Shown here in pieces: positions 1-12,041 of a DNA stretch of 64,000 bases. Below the pieces are notes generated by a model, which searched no databases, had not been told where the DNA came from, and saw only the letters and a program-made list of their open reading frames with translations. Source of the DNA: Phallus indusiatus (lineage: Eukaryota > Basidiomycota > Agaricomycetes > Phallales > Phallaceae). Location of the stretch: positions 744,001 to 808,000 of the forward strand of contig JAQFWX010000004.1 of the NCBI GenBank assembly GCA_027605045.1, given 5' to 3'. A program made the position numbers and the translations under genes. Position 1 is the first letter of the stretch, and the number at the start of each line of letters is the position of its first letter.

Positions 1-1110
1 TCAACAGCTGCTTCTGTATGCCGTAAAACCCATCGTAGCGGTTCAGCTTGAGAAGTGTCGCTCCATGACTACAAAGGACATTCTCAAGGATGACGCTTCC
101 GATTCAGCCTGCGCTGGTGGACCAGCGAACACTTGGCCATTGGGCGAAATTCTTGCGGCGCGACATGACTTACAACACTCGAGGATATTTAACAGTTGAT
201 CAGCCTGATTCACTTTTGAAAGGTGGGGAAGGCGGAGCACGTCTAATGCATTCAACGTTGTCAACTCAACTGTAAAAACCATTTGGCGGTTCTTTTTGTT
301 AACTTCAAATTAGGCATTACTCAGGTACTGCTGTGGCATAGCGGAAGCTACGTCATTGGGAAAATTGGATTCCGTATAAGAACTCCTTCTCTGGCTACAT
401 CTTAAATTTGAAGTTATATACTTCTTTCAAGAATAATTCTTTAAAGTTCTATGCTCTCTTTGTGCTTTCGGTAATTTCCGGCTCCAATTACTTTTTTCAA
501 GTTTGAGGACGTCTTAATATCTAATAACATTTTTGAGGGACAAGAATAAACTTATCATCAGGTGAGCACAGCGATTAGTGTAACGAAAGCACTTTGACGT
601 AGTCGACAGGAAATCTTCCGCTCCAACATCTATTCTTCTTCTTCTGGGAATTCGCTCGCCGTGGTTGAGTCAGTAAAAAGTGGTTCTAATCTTTCCCCGC
701 GCCAAGGCGAGCTTCACGAACAACAATCTTCTATGTTTTGAAATCGAGTTTGAGTATGGGAATGTTTGAACTCCTGACTGACACTATTGTATTGTCACAA
801 TAAACTTGGCACCTGGCATGAATTGCTAGACCCAGGGCCAGCTTGAAGCCGGTCTCAATCCGTCTTAGCAACTCTCACGTGAAAAACTCCCTTTGGCTGC
901 AATGCTTGAAAACGTTGTATACGCGGCACCAACAATGACTCAAGTTGGGTTTGTATAAGCAACATGATTACCCATAAGGAAGAGCTTTTTCTCGCGGACT
1001 AGGAAAATTGTTTAGCCATCATGGCGCGGCTAATATATTGCATCAGGGTATATAATGCCTTCGGGTTGTTATCATGAATCCGGGCAGGTTCTCACTCAAT
1101 CTTTCACAGG
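1..1110. other. Intergenic, left edge
   Basis: No convincing gene is visible. The short open frames near 43-282 are small, overlap each other on both strands and resemble no family I know. The last 100 bases are the presumed promoter of the dehydrogenase starting at 1111. Confidence 0.5.
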
Positions 1111-2659
1111 ATGACTTTAGCTGCTAAACAATATATCATTCGCAAGGTAGATCCTCCACTAATTGTATCTGTGTTCCATCCCAACGTTGCTTATATCTCG
1201 TGCCGGCAGGGAGGGGGCATAGCGAGCTTGGTTATCAAGGATACTCAAGTCCCTGAGCCTGCGAACGGCGAAGTTCTTGTCATTGTACACGCTGTATCCC
1301 TGCAGTACAGGGATCTCGTCATTGCAGATGGAACTTACCCACTCCCGTCAGTGAACATGCTTTCATATTCCTAAGCAGTCGGTCCATAACACACTTCGTT
1401 AGGGCAAAGGACGAAATGGTACCCTGCTCGGACGGAGCTGGTGAAATTGTTAAATTAGGTCCAAATGTCATCGATTTCAAAGTCGGGGATCGTGTCTGTG
1501 CCAACTTCGAGTTGGACCGCATCGCCGGAGATGCTAATGAGAAGACAAAACAGACAGCACTTGGAGGAGCCGTAGATGGCATGTTAACTCAGTATAGGGT
1601 TCTTCCTGTTCATGTAAGAATGATCTTTGATTTATTTGATTTATTTGACAAGGCATTGATCGTCGCCTTTTTGATAGAGTTTGGTAAAAATACCTGATCA
1701 CTTGAACTACGAAGAAGCATCTACTTTGCCGTATGTCACTTTACAGCCAATAAACCCCTCTAAATTTTCAAAATTTCAAGTTGCGCTGCTCTGACAGCAT
1801 ATAACGCGCTTATGGGGCCAGTCAAGCTGAAGGGAGGCGACATTGTTCTTGTTCAAGGAACCGGTGGTGTTTCAATGTGAGCTCCGAGACAGAATTATTC
1901 TTTACGGACAAATTTATGACGTATACATGACAGATTTGCGCTGCAAATGGCTGTCGCTTCTGGTGCAATCGTCATTGCAACTTCTTCGAACAATGAGAAG
2001 TTACAAATCGCCAAGAAGTTAGGGGCGAGACATGTTATCAATTACAGAGAGAAACCCGACTGGGATAAAGAAGTTCTGAGACTCGTAAGCATTTTTCACT
2101 AAATGCTTTGTTGGTCTCCTTGAATAAATGTTTCCCTATATAGACCGGTGGCCATGGTGCTGATCACATAATTGAGGTAAGCATTTGGTATGGTTTTTCA
2201 AGTATATTTTGCTTCATCCAGAATACGTAGGTTGGCGGTCCAAACACCATGAGGAGATCATTAGGGTGTGTAGCTTACTCTGGCTGGATTCATAGCATCG
2301 GATTCCTTTCGGCGGCAGTAAGCGAGAGATAAATGTTTCTTTTATCAAATATTCACATGCCCTGACAGGAAGGAGAAGACACGGGGAATATTGCGATGGG
2401 TCTTTTAGGCAAAAACGCTTATCTGCGAGGGGTACTAATAGGCTCTGTCCATCAGTACGTCCTGTTTCTTGGTTACATTCATGATTGGATAAATAATAAA
2501 AACTTCTCTAGCTTCGAAGATATGAATAAGCTATTTTCCGCTGCCCAAATTCATCCAGTTATTGATAAGGTGTTTCCTTTCCATCAGGCGAAGGAAGCGT
2601 ATGACTACCTCTTGAGTCAAAAACACGTGGGGAAAGTTGTTATCAAGGTCGCTATCTAA
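1111..2659 (+). CDS. Zinc-type alcohol dehydrogenase-like / quinone oxidoreductase (MDR family)
   Basis: Medium-chain dehydrogenase/reductase, expected to reduce a carbonyl or quinone with NAD(P)H in the cytosol; the substrate is unknown. The spliced protein starts [10 protein letters not shown] at 1111. Its first intron begins just after codon 12, and at least six short introns follow. The N-terminal GroES-like half carries [10 protein letters not shown] and FKVGDRV, a family signature. The Rossmann half carries the nucleotide-binding loop [11 protein letters not shown], then [21 protein letters not shown] and [14 protein letters not shown]. The C-terminus [13 protein letters not shown] stop at 2659 is typical of the family. 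I see no full structural-zinc cysteine cluster, so the quinone-oxidoreductase-like branch seems likelier than classical alcohol dehydrogenase. It stands alone. Confidence 0.85.
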
Positions 2660-3180
2660 ACAAATTGTAACTATGCCAATGAGCTTATTTGTAAAGTATT
2701 GACAAAGCAAAGAAGAAGCATACTATGTATATTGCATATGAGACGTGGCGTGTGGGATTGTATTACGAATTGAACTTAAATTCCGGTATCAAACCCGTCT
2801 AGGCCTGACCTAAAAAGACTTCGTCTGAGCTAGGGATGTTAGAGTTGCCAATTCAAGGGAAAGAGATAAAGGAGATGCGAAACAAAAATATTTTTTACAT
2901 GATCTACAATAATTATGAATCCGCTGCATGTTACATACAATACACATGGGGTTAACTTGAAGGGCTGACGGCGGACAAGCTTTGAGAGCTTTGGGAATTG
3001 CGATGTCGGGCCCGGGCCAGATTTGACTAGGTTAAGAATATGACATACATAAATAATATCTAATAACTAATCCTTATATTTACGAGATTCTTTTACGAAG
3101 CGGAGAAAAACAAAGGAGTGAAGTCGATTTAACGACCACGACTTCCTTGTACAACTTCAATACTAGTAAATTAAGGGTAC
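2660..3180. other. Intergenic between convergent genes
   Basis: AT-rich spacer holding the 3' ends of the dehydrogenase (+) and the secreted protein (-). Nothing else is recognised. Confidence 0.5.
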
Positions 3181-3897
3181 TCAAATATGCACCAATCGTC
3201 CGAGGACCAGTGCAAAAGAGACCAAGGCAACAGACGCAATGGAAGTCTGCGTCGTAACAGCGGAATTAGAGGGCTTTGATGTAGGTCCCGGAGTCGGCGA
3301 GAAATTAACAGCTACGACCGGTAGAGAAGTGACTTTTTGGTCAAAGCTCCCGGCGAAGGTGGCGGTGACCGTTCCAGTAATATTGTTAACCTTTTCCACT
3401 TCCAAAACCTCGCAATGTGCAGTCTTTCCGTTGATAGTGCATTGGTCATCAATGTCTTCTTCTATCCCGTCATCGTTCTGAACCACATGGACACTTGCGC
3501 CGGTAGGGCTCACCCCCAGCGTAACTGCCAGCAAAATGAGATTCAATTCGCAATATATGATGTGCGTTATATGACTCACACGTTCCCGCCGTCGCTAATT
3601 CAGAGTCACTGTCGATTATTTCGTATACCTGTGTCGAGCCGTCGACGGTTATTAGACTGGCTAGTTGAATTTCATTGGGTTGCACTCCAGTAACATGTGG
3701 GCCAGGAATGAATAAACTTGCGTTGGGTGTCAATGTCGGTGCTGGTGTCGGTGCTGGTGTCGGTGCCGGATTTCCAAAAACACCTTCTCAAAACGTCTGT
3801 GTCAAGCGTCCTGAAGAGGTTCATGAAAAAGCAATGACTTACATCTTGAGAACAGGAGTAAACTTTGAACTGAAACGAAAACTTTAAAGTTGATCAT
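3181..3897 (-). CDS. Secreted, probably GPI-anchored protein, paralogue A
   Basis: Function unknown. The likely start is the ATG at 3897, opening a hydrophobic signal-like segment (MINFKVFVSVQSLLLFS). After an intron comes a proline/threonine repeat coding APTPAPTPAPT. A short domain follows with LFIPGPHVTGVQPNEIQLASL and, after another intron (GTGAGT...GGCAG), TLGVSPTGASVH. A Cys pair (DQCTINGKTAHCEV) precedes LPVVAVNFSP. The end is a Ser/Thr stretch plus a hydrophobic tail (SIASVALVSFALVL), the layout of a GPI-anchor signal. Paralogue B just upstream on the same strand has the same order and an equivalent intron. The first intron's borders are uncertain. Secretion and anchoring are inferred from the two hydrophobic ends. 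Confidence 0.65.
3727..3769. repeat. Short tandem repeat, 12-base unit
   Basis: About three and a half imperfect copies of GGTGTCGGTGCT lie within paralogue A. On the minus strand they encode alternating Pro-Thr-Pro-Ala units, a flexible linker near the N-terminus. Such a repeat is prone to length change. Confidence 0.8.
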
Positions 3898-4913
3898 GCT
3901 GATAATAATAAGAATGTTGAAATTAAACTGGACGTTAAGATAATAGTAATAGGATGAGAAACATGAGGAGAGCGAGTTTGTCTTCCTTTTAAAGTACATC
4001 ATCGCTCATAAAGTTCTCCGAGGGTTGTGATTTCCCTGGCGATGCACATGAATCTCAGACGATCCCTAGTTTCAGACGATTTCTCGGGGTATTTATACTT
4101 GGCGTTTTTTCAAAAGCTCTGAAGCCATTAGCCTTACTGGTCCCCTTTTCTGCATTATCAAGAAGTTGTTACCATACTCTCATTCCGTGAATTGTTAGAA
4201 TAGAGACGTCTGAAAGTACGTACGGCAGTTCTTTTTGTCAAGATTTTACATAGCTTCGGAGCGGACCCAATGTTTTGATGTCCCTGACAGCTGGGGACAC
4301 CGTCGCCGGCGTCGGCGTCCTCAGGCGTCCTCTCTCGTTTGATGCTGTAGATCTAAATATTAATCTACATGATGTGAGTACCAGGCAGTGGCAATATGCA
4401 TGGGATATGCATGGGATGATCCAGAGATGGTTTTTACCTTCTCTTAAATTGTCATTGTTTATAAACGACTAAAAGAAACTCGGTTAGGGACCCGGAAGTA
4501 GGGTGTACAGGGGTAATATAGGATTCTAGACAATGATGATCCTGATCCATAAAATTTTCTATTCTGTTCGGTACCAATATCATCGATACGGTTAACTGTT
4601 GGAGTTGCTTCAACCACCATAGACTCGTCCAATAGCACCGCATACACATCCTCGAATGCTTTTGGTTTATTGAGTGCGTGTGAAAGAATGGAGTCCGCTC
4701 AGCTGCAGAGTGCTTTGCGTTTTGATCGGCCATTTCAAGCCGAACCCCAAGTTCAACCTCATTGCAATATCAGTCTATCTATAGTCAAGTAATAACTCAG
4801 CTAGAATATGGAGCTTGAATGAGATCGTGCAGAAACATTCAAAGTTTGTAAAGACTACTTCGTGATTCGGAATTTCGTATAATATATTTGTTATCACGCT
4901 TGGGTATCTGAAT
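3898..4913. other. Intergenic between the two secreted-protein paralogues
   Basis: About 1 kb upstream of paralogue A and downstream of paralogue B. Short open frames at 4275-4472 and 4452-4733 have no recognisable content and I do not call them genes. Confidence 0.5.
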
Positions 4914-5721
4914 TTACATCAGCTTGAAGAGCAGGCTGAAAGCAACAGCAGCGATGGATCCAATGGATAGTTGACTCTTGAGAGCCGAACTGGACGGTGG
5001 GGTGGTGGTTGTATTGCCGGAGGTATTAGTGGGCGCTGGGGAGGTGCCGGTAGGGGAGGCAGGAGGATTAGTGGGGGTAGGACTGGACGCAGGTGAGTTG
5101 CCACTCCCGGCACTGGTCGGACTGGCTGAAGGCGAGCTCGATGTCGCAGGGGGTTGGAAATTCAAAGCAACCACCGGAATAGCGTCACTAGTGGATTCAT
5201 TGATTACGGTCGACAGCGTCTGACTGTCTGATTGTGCTGCGATTACGGTGCAGGTGGAATTGTCATTGACGATAGAGCATGTAACGTTCAGCTTCAAATC
5301 TAGATTGTCATCGCCCAATGAGTGGTCAGTGCCGCTGAAAGCGGCACCAGTGGGGCTCAAAATGAGGGTCACTGATAAAAATATATATGTAAGTGCTTAA
5401 GGCAAGGATATGACACGTAAAATCTTACTGACAGGTGTTGGTAGTCGTGGGTTTGGCATCGAAAATTTTGAACACCGTTGACGAGCCTTTTTGGGTAGTG
5501 ACCGAACTTACAAGCAGGAATTCGTCGGATGCTAGTGTAACGAGGTTGATAGCCGGAATGTACATGGTGGCATTGGGTTGTGGCAGCGAGTGTTGGTCTT
5601 GCCCGAAAGCCCCTACCAAGAAAGTTTCTTTAGCATAAGGAAATCCGGTAACGAAAAGAAGTAAGCCTAACCTCGTGACAATAACAACAAACTTTGAACC
5701 GAAAGCTTTTAGGCCAACCAT
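4914..5721 (-). CDS. Secreted, probably GPI-anchored protein, paralogue B
   Basis: Function unknown. Exon 1 starts at the ATG at 5721 with a hydrophobic segment (VVIVTRLGLLLFVTGF), then NATMYIPAINLVTLASDEFLLV. One intron (donor GTCAGT near 5430, acceptor near 5372) joins it to TLILSPTGAAFSG, matching TLGVSPTGASVH of paralogue A. A Cys pair (CSIVNDNSTCTV) and IPVVALNFQPP follow. The next stretch is very rich in Ser, Thr, Pro and Asn with many N-glycosylation sequons, and the protein ends in a hydrophobic tail (SIGSIAAVAFSLLFKLM). The pair probably arose by tandem duplication. The middle domain matches nothing I can name; a cell-wall or surface role is an inference from composition. Confidence 0.75.
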
Positions 5722-6094
5722 CCTAGTAACTGCAAAGCAAAGCTCGACGAGAAATCTCTCTCTACCGCTACTGAAGCAGACTTATATACTGCATTATGGG
5801 GTGTGAGTAGTCCGAAACTGTGGATAAACCCATTTCGATCACGATCGAACGCCAGGGTCTAATTACGGTAATGGTTCAAAGTCTTAGTGCATACTTCAGT
5901 GCTAATGACGTTATAGGAACCGAGCTGAAGATCGAAGCCAAAACAACTCAACCGTGTATATCTGAATTACACTTCCCAATGTTAGTCCATCAAGTCGAAT
6001 ATAAGGCATAAGAAACGTACATGTCCTAGTAGTCACAGATGGACACTGGGTCAAAGTGAAAACAATAAATAACCAACGTGCTATGCCGAAGCAA
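5722..6094. other. Intergenic / possible COA6 3' region
   Basis: The upstream region of secreted paralogue B lies here. The low-complexity open frame on the minus strand that continues COA6 exon 2 ends at 6095. No other gene is seen. Confidence 0.45.
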
Positions 6095-6669
6095 CTATTG
6101 AGCTTGCGCACGTGTTATAATCCGGGCAAGACCACATGTATTCAAAGGGCTATTTAAAGAAACATGTTGCTTCGCGGAGACCGATGTAATAAATGATGAT
6201 ATTCTCGGATAATCATGTATGCAGGTGCCGTCAGGAATCGTGAAATATTGCAGAGTGAGAACCGAGGATATGTATTTTGAAGATACGATGACAATGTTCT
6301 GGTCCAAATTATTTCTATTTCTACTACTCGTCGCCGCTTGAGCTTCCATCATCTTTATTCGATCTTTTTGTTCTTCTTCAAGAACCCGACGTTTGTTGAA
6401 ATAATCAATCTACGAGATATTGTTACTAACACCATAACTAAGAAATGATAGACTACTCACCCAACTTCTCGCACAATTACTTTCGTAATTCTTTTTTCCT
6501 TCAAACAGACGTTTGCGGATTCGTCGCCAGGTTTTAAGACGTTTTGCTTTTCTAGACAAGCAAAGTAAGCGTCTCTCGCGTCCCAGCAGACTTTTCTCTG
6601 CGCTCGATCAGGAGCAGTGCTACTAGAACTGGATTGATCTGATTTCCACCAAGAAAAGATCCAACTCAT
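6095..6669 (-). CDS. COA6: Cytochrome c oxidase assembly factor 6 (apparent frameshift)
   Basis: A CHCH-type protein of the mitochondrial intermembrane space that helps deliver copper to cytochrome oxidase subunit 2. Exon 1 (6669-6461) starts MSWIFSWWKSDQ and has the first CX9C pair, CWDARDAYFAC. The second half, NYESNCARSW, then IDYFNKRRVLEEEQKDRIK in exon 2 (from 6409), is also present but one base out of frame with the first half. The shift lies in an A6 run on the coding strand (6492-6497). As written, the frame ends after 70 residues and the last Cys is lost. Both splice sites (GTGAGT, TCGTAG) agree with the downstream frame. A homopolymer sequencing error or a recent mutation would explain this. 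The true 3' end is unclear and could be nearer 6300. Confidence 0.85.
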
Positions 6670-7148
6670 TGAAAGTCCGTTGCTATGTAGTGTTTAGAGC
6701 GTTTAGCTTCAAGTTGAAGCAAAGTTGAAGTTTGTGTGACACGGGGAAGCCGTCACACAAACAAACGCTCCTCCATGTTGATGCGTTGAGGAGTAGTTGC
6801 CCGTCGATTTCCGAGATTCTATTTCATTGTTGTATCGCTCGTAATTTTATGAAATTCACCATCATTTCACGTTTTTTCCCTTAGTTCGTGGTTGCAAATA
6901 TCTGTGTCTCTATGTTCAACCCCATCGTACCTGAAGCAGGCGTTGTGGGGGCGGCGGACGACAGCAGGGTACGGCGACGCTTTCACCGAAATTAGAGCGA
7001 CAGATCAACAAAGCTCAGAGTCATTTACATGGAGATCGACGGCCGAAACGGCACGTTATGACGGTGCGGGCACCTATGGCCAGTGAGAGAGTCTCTCGGC
7101 GTTCCAAGCCCGCGAACTCACAAGAGTTTCCGCATCTTCCATCGTGTC
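6670..7148. promoter_or_regulatory. Divergent intergenic region of COA6 and the MFS gene
   Basis: 480 bp between the COA6 start (-) and the transporter start (+). The frame at 6892-7086 runs into the transporter leader without a proper start, so I treat it as 5' untranslated sequence. Confidence 0.45.
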
Positions 7149-9331
7149 ATGAACAGCGATTACACTAGCGTAGAACAGAACAACCTATCTCACCCAACAA
7201 AACATCTAAGATCAAAGAGACCAGCAAAACCGAAACGTGGATCACGATTTTGGCTCATCTTAACATCCCTATCTCTCTCCCTTTTCTTGTCAGCACTAGA
7301 ATTCACAGCGGTTTCAACTGCTCTACCTCTCATCACAGCTGATTTACACGGGAATGCATTCATTTGGGTAGGGGCCGCTTATGCTCTAGCTTCTTCCGCT
7401 ATTCTGCCTATGACTGCCGGTGCTGCTCAAGTATTCGGACGACGACCGGCTATGGCTGCTGCGATATTCTTATTCGCTTTGGGTAGCGCTATTTGTGGCG
7501 CTGCACAAAACATGGCTATGCTCATTGGTGGAAGGGCAGTACAAGGCATGGGAGGCGGCGGGATTTTGTCATTTTCGGCCATTATTCTAGCTGATCTTGT
7601 GCCTCTCAAAGACCGGGGTGTTTTCGCTGGTTTATTTGGTTTGTGAGTGCGGGGTTTCAGCCACAATTTTTTTGACGTTTAACGGTCAATCGACATTTCC
7701 GTTGTCTAAGAACATGGAGTCTGGCTGCGGCGATTGGTCCTGTCGTGGGAGGTAGTCTTTCCAACCAAGGTCAATGGAGATGGATCTTTTGTGAGTTCTT
7801 GTGTCATTTCCCTTTTCATTATATGACATAGCATTGTTGTCTAGATCTTAATCTCCCAATTTGTGCTTTGGCCGGCTCGCTGATTTTGATCTTGGTCAAG
7901 CTGCCGACACCCCCGGGCACTCTTCGTAGCAAGCTTTCTCGACTGGATTGGATGTGAGTTTTAAGCTGGTCGTGTATTGTTTTTCCCTAATGTACAACAT
8001 AGTGGAAATCTCATTATCATTGGTGCAACAACAGGTGTCACGTTTGCTCTCACAGATGGTGGTGTGATCCAATCCTGGCCTTCTGCAAAAATATTAACAC
8101 CCCTCGTAATTGGAGTCATTGGATTAGGGGCGTTTTTAATATACGAAGCTAAATTTTCGCGAAATCCCCTGGTAAGTTCAGTTGTTATATTGAATGAAGC
8201 TTTCTTTCAATCGTTTCAGGTGCCATTTAGCATTCTAGCAAATCAAACCAGCGCAAGCGGGTAAGACGTTTCCTAAGGTGCCCTATGAATATCGTAAGGA
8301 TAACGGAAACGGTTTAGTTATGCTCAAACATTTCTGCTTCCGGTTTCAAGTCTGGCCGTGATATGTGAATTTTCGTTTTTTAGCTCCCGGGGATATTTTT
8401 TTTATTTACGTTCATTCTATTAGATTATCTCCCAGTATATTTCCAAGCGTGTAAAGGCGCAGATGCTAACCGTTCTGGCGTTCTTCTACTTAGCATGGGA
8501 TCTGTAGCCGTCGGAGCAATGGTGGGAGGTCGTTCAATCGCTTTCCTCAAGTGTTACAGGCCGCAAATCTGGGTTGGGTGGATCCTACAGACCATTGGCG
8601 TTGCTTTGCTAACTACTGTTAAATTGGAAACTAATATCGGAGTAGCTCTTGGGTTTGTCATCATTTACGGGACAGGCGCAGGGTAAAAGGCTTTTTGCAT
8701 CACGTTTTATGTGGACTCACCCGTTATATGAAAGGATGAACTATGCTTTGCAAGTGTACCCAGTCCAAGCGCCGTTGCCAATTACATCAAACGCTCACGC
8801 ACTGGCATTTCTTTCATTTATGCGATCTTTTGCTGGGGTAACTTATTTTCATGTTTATTGTGCTGCCAATTACTTATTTTCCTAAAGGTATGGGGTGTAA
8901 CCTTAGGCGGAGTCATACTACAGAACGAACTCCATCATAAACTTCCCTCCGAATTCCTAGCTCGATTTCCAAGTGGAGTCGCGCTTGTCTATCCCGCCAT
9001 TCCTCAGATATCTTCTCTTCCAGAACCATTGAAAACTCAAGTTCGCGAAGCGTTCATTGACAGTTTGCGTATCATTTGGGCCGCTGTAGCTGCTGTCTGC
9101 GGCGTTGGATTTTTGGCGACTTTGTTTATGAAAGATCATCCTTTACACAAAAAAACGGATACTCAATGGAGCTTGAAGGAAGACAATACTTCGTGGAGTA
9201 TGAGGGAAAACAATACTCAGGAACAGTCGCAGTCGCAGTCGGCCGTTCCGTTGATTGCTCATCATGATCAGGCTCCGGCGGAAGCGATTGAGCTTATCGA
9301 GACGCCAGTAGCCATTTCTGTTCAAAATTGA
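7149..9331 (+). CDS. MFS multidrug transporter, 14-helix DHA2 type
   Basis: Proton antiporter of the plasma or vacuolar membrane, likely exporting toxic compounds or metabolites. The start is the ATG at 7149 (MNSDYTSVEQ), and a basic stretch precedes the first helix (FWLILTSLSLSLFLSALEFT). Motif A appears as VFGRRPAM in the first cytoplasmic loop, and GGRAVQGMGGGGI follows. After intron 1 (from 7643), IGPVVGGSLSNQGQWRWIF is the antiporter motif C and a helix 5-6 signature of the family. Several further short introns break the second half. The C-terminal tail is hydrophilic and ends at 9331. It could serve the terpene synthase 5 kb away, but three housekeeping genes and a GILT-like gene lie between or beside them, so I do not claim a cluster. 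Confidence 0.9.
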
Positions 9332-9717
9332 CTCGGTATAACGTATTTATCAAATGCCAACTTTGTGGTACTACTTAAATACTACCCTCATTCTCGCAGT
9401 TTGATTATTTAAATTTGTCGTGTACATACCTAAACTGAGAACTCAGCTTGCTTGGGAGCTTACCTATTGATATGACATCTTTCTTGTATTTGTATCGGAC
9501 TTTTGAGGTCAAGTGGTTTTTTTGAGACGCTTTTTTGAGACGCTAATAATGATTAATGACTTGTAAATTCATTGATTTTGTTTTTGCTATTCAATGTCAG
9601 GTTTATATAATATAACTCGTCTTACTCGACAAAATACATTCTCAATAAGTGATATAATTATAAGGAAAGTTCCCTTGTAATCCTACAGAGAAAGAGTCTC
9701 AATTTTGAGGTTGAGAA
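9332..9717. other. Intergenic between convergent genes
   Basis: AT-rich shared 3' region of the transporter and the Myb gene. It has a short direct repeat of TTTTTTGAGACGC near 9518-9541 and nothing else recognisable. Confidence 0.5.
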
Positions 9718-12041
9718 TCAACTGTCACTTTCGGAGCTCTCTTCGTCCGCAGAATCTTCAATGACCTCGGCGCTTTTGGGCTCAGGGGCTTGAGGAAATT
9801 TCAAATTCTTCTTTGCAGGTTTAGGTGTCTCATACTTTTTATATTGTTCCAGCAGCGACGTTAACACGTCTGAGAATGAAAGAACCTTAGCGGGTTGTAA
9901 AATTATCAAGCTTCTGGTCTTAAGTACCTTTGAACGCCTTGTTCTCATAATCGGGAACAGACGACTCCGCCCGTTTCCAAACATTCCGAAGGCTATGTGC
10001 GGTCCATGAGTCCAGTTGACCATAAATTAAATCATTCCAAACGATCTCGCTTTCGTCGTTAACGGAAAGCGCGGCCATTCTAAATTAGCTCCGAGTAAGA
10101 CGGTATCTCTAGCGAAGATGAATGAACACGTACCGCTGGAGAAGCACATAAGTATTGTTTTTTGACCAACGGCGGACATTTTCGTTATCCATTTTCAATT
10201 TTAAATCTCTCCTATAAGAAAATAAGACTGGTGCCTATATTCTATAAGGTCGCGGACTGACCACTTATCTCGGCACTGCTCTCTACTTCTTCTACCTTCC
10301 ATTTTAAGGCTGACAGCTCCCCATAATATTTCGCTATCCAAATCTTTTCCCTTCTCAGTCGTAAGACTTCGGACTATGTTAGTTAATTCATCTATCTCTT
10401 CCTGAGTCCATTTTCCTATTTCCCCCACGGTATAAAATTCAAAATCGCACCATAAAAGACAACGTGTAACATACCGAATTGTTGGTTTGTAAGACTCAAA
10501 TGATTCCTCCAACGGTCTTTGCAATCTTGTGCGGTTCTACCTATTTGTTGACTGACTTTCGTCCAAGAGGTACCCAGATCAGCTACAGCTCTAAATTCAA
10601 TGTGAGAAATGGTAGAAGCTAAGAAAAACAAATATGAACCTGCGCAAAGCTGCATCTTCCGCGGGAATCCATTTGCCTTGTTTCCCAAGTGGATTGTATG
10701 AAAGTTTGACATGGTGGTAAACGGCTTGCAAAGGACGACCGGGAACAGCAAGAGCTGAGGACAGATTAGCATCTGACAAAAATAACGTTCACGCGATAGC
10801 AATACTAACCTACGTCTGTCCAGAACTGCTTATGCTCTTGCTGATGTTTTGCGAATATAAATTGAACCATTGCATCCTCCGTCATACCTTTCCTCTGATA
10901 TTACTAGAATTAGAGACAGAATAGCTGGGTAGTATGACTGGCACGTACGGTACGAAATTGTTCGACGGCTGTTTTAGCTGCATGACTTTCCGTAAAAGAG
11001 AACTTTCCCTTTTTGTAAACGAGACCTTAACATAAAACGGTACGTTAGGAGAACTAGTATTATTATTCGTTGAAGGACCGATTCGTAAAAAAACGAACCT
11101 TCAGTATCTGCGAGGGCTTGAAGTTCTTTTGAACTGAGCCATTTCGTTGCCAGTAATTGAGAATGCTGGTCTCCCGAATTTGGATCCACGAGGTTTTTAA
11201 GATCGACAACATGCTTGCGTTTCTTTCTGGGGGGTTCTGAACCATCGGCAACGGGCCTTTTGTTTGAAGGCTTGTTGTTTTTTTTGGTATGATCGGGAGT
11301 GGTAGTTGTAGGTTGGGAGTGATCGTCATTTTCATCAGGCGCTGTGTCAAGCCCTAATGTTTGAACATCTAAACCGCCGAGAGCACCATGCAGACGGGCC
11401 AAATCGAGCTGTTGGAAGGCCTGTAAAATATCCTCGCTGTTGGCTGTGTCTAGATTTAACGACCTCGATGCATCATTACGTTGATCAACCTCCGTTTCGT
11501 TATTCCCATCCTTGTTCTTACTCCCGCCCTTGGTTTTGTCTTTCTTCTTCTTTTTCTTCTCCGGTTGGGTAGTGTCTGCTTCATCCAACACATCTCGCGA
11601 TGAAGATGCAGATTTCGGTGCTTCATCAACCAGGTTAATACTATTCTCGTCTTCCCGAACCTTTTTCTTTTTCTTGGATTTTTCTTTCTTCGGTGTCGTC
11701 GATTCGGGTTCGGGTTCTCTCGGCTCTATTATGCTAGAATCCTCATTCGTCTCAGCAGGAATGTCCACGTCCTGATGCTGCTCCTGGAGCCTCTCTTTAT
11801 GCCTATCCTTTTTTTTCGATTTCTTTTTGTGCTTCTTGGGGGAGCTTTCGTCGGGCACAATTGCGTCAGGAGCCGCCACAGTCGGTGTATCGTCAGGTGT
11901 CGGGTTTTCTACCTCTTGCTCTTCCGATACAGCTTTTTTGTGTTTCTTGCGTTTCTTCTCGCTCTTTTCGTGAACGCTATCTTCGTGACGTCGCTTTTTA
12001 GAATCTTTGTGCTCCTTGGCTGTGACTTCAGCTTCAGCCAT
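9718..12041 (-). CDS. Myb/SANT DNA-binding protein, Reb1/TTF-I-like
   Basis: The N-terminal third (from the ATG at 12041) is highly charged, with many Lys-rich tracts such as KKKKKKDK and acidic spacers, as in nucleolar proteins. The rest is split by many short introns and carries the DNA-binding part: KGKFSFTE, then WIPAEDAALRRAVADLGTSWTKV with IGRTAQDCKDRWRNH, then GKWTQEEIDELTNIV with GRRSREQCRDKW, then WSKNNTYVLL and DSWTAHSLRNVWKR. These are tandem Myb repeats with the spaced Trp and the Gln-Cys-(R/K)-(D)-(R/K)-W recognition helix. The acidic tail ends DSADEESSESDS. Yeast Reb1 and animal TTF-I stop RNA polymerase I and act as general regulators. Assignment to this family is by architecture; the exact role here is inferred. 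Confidence 0.85.
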
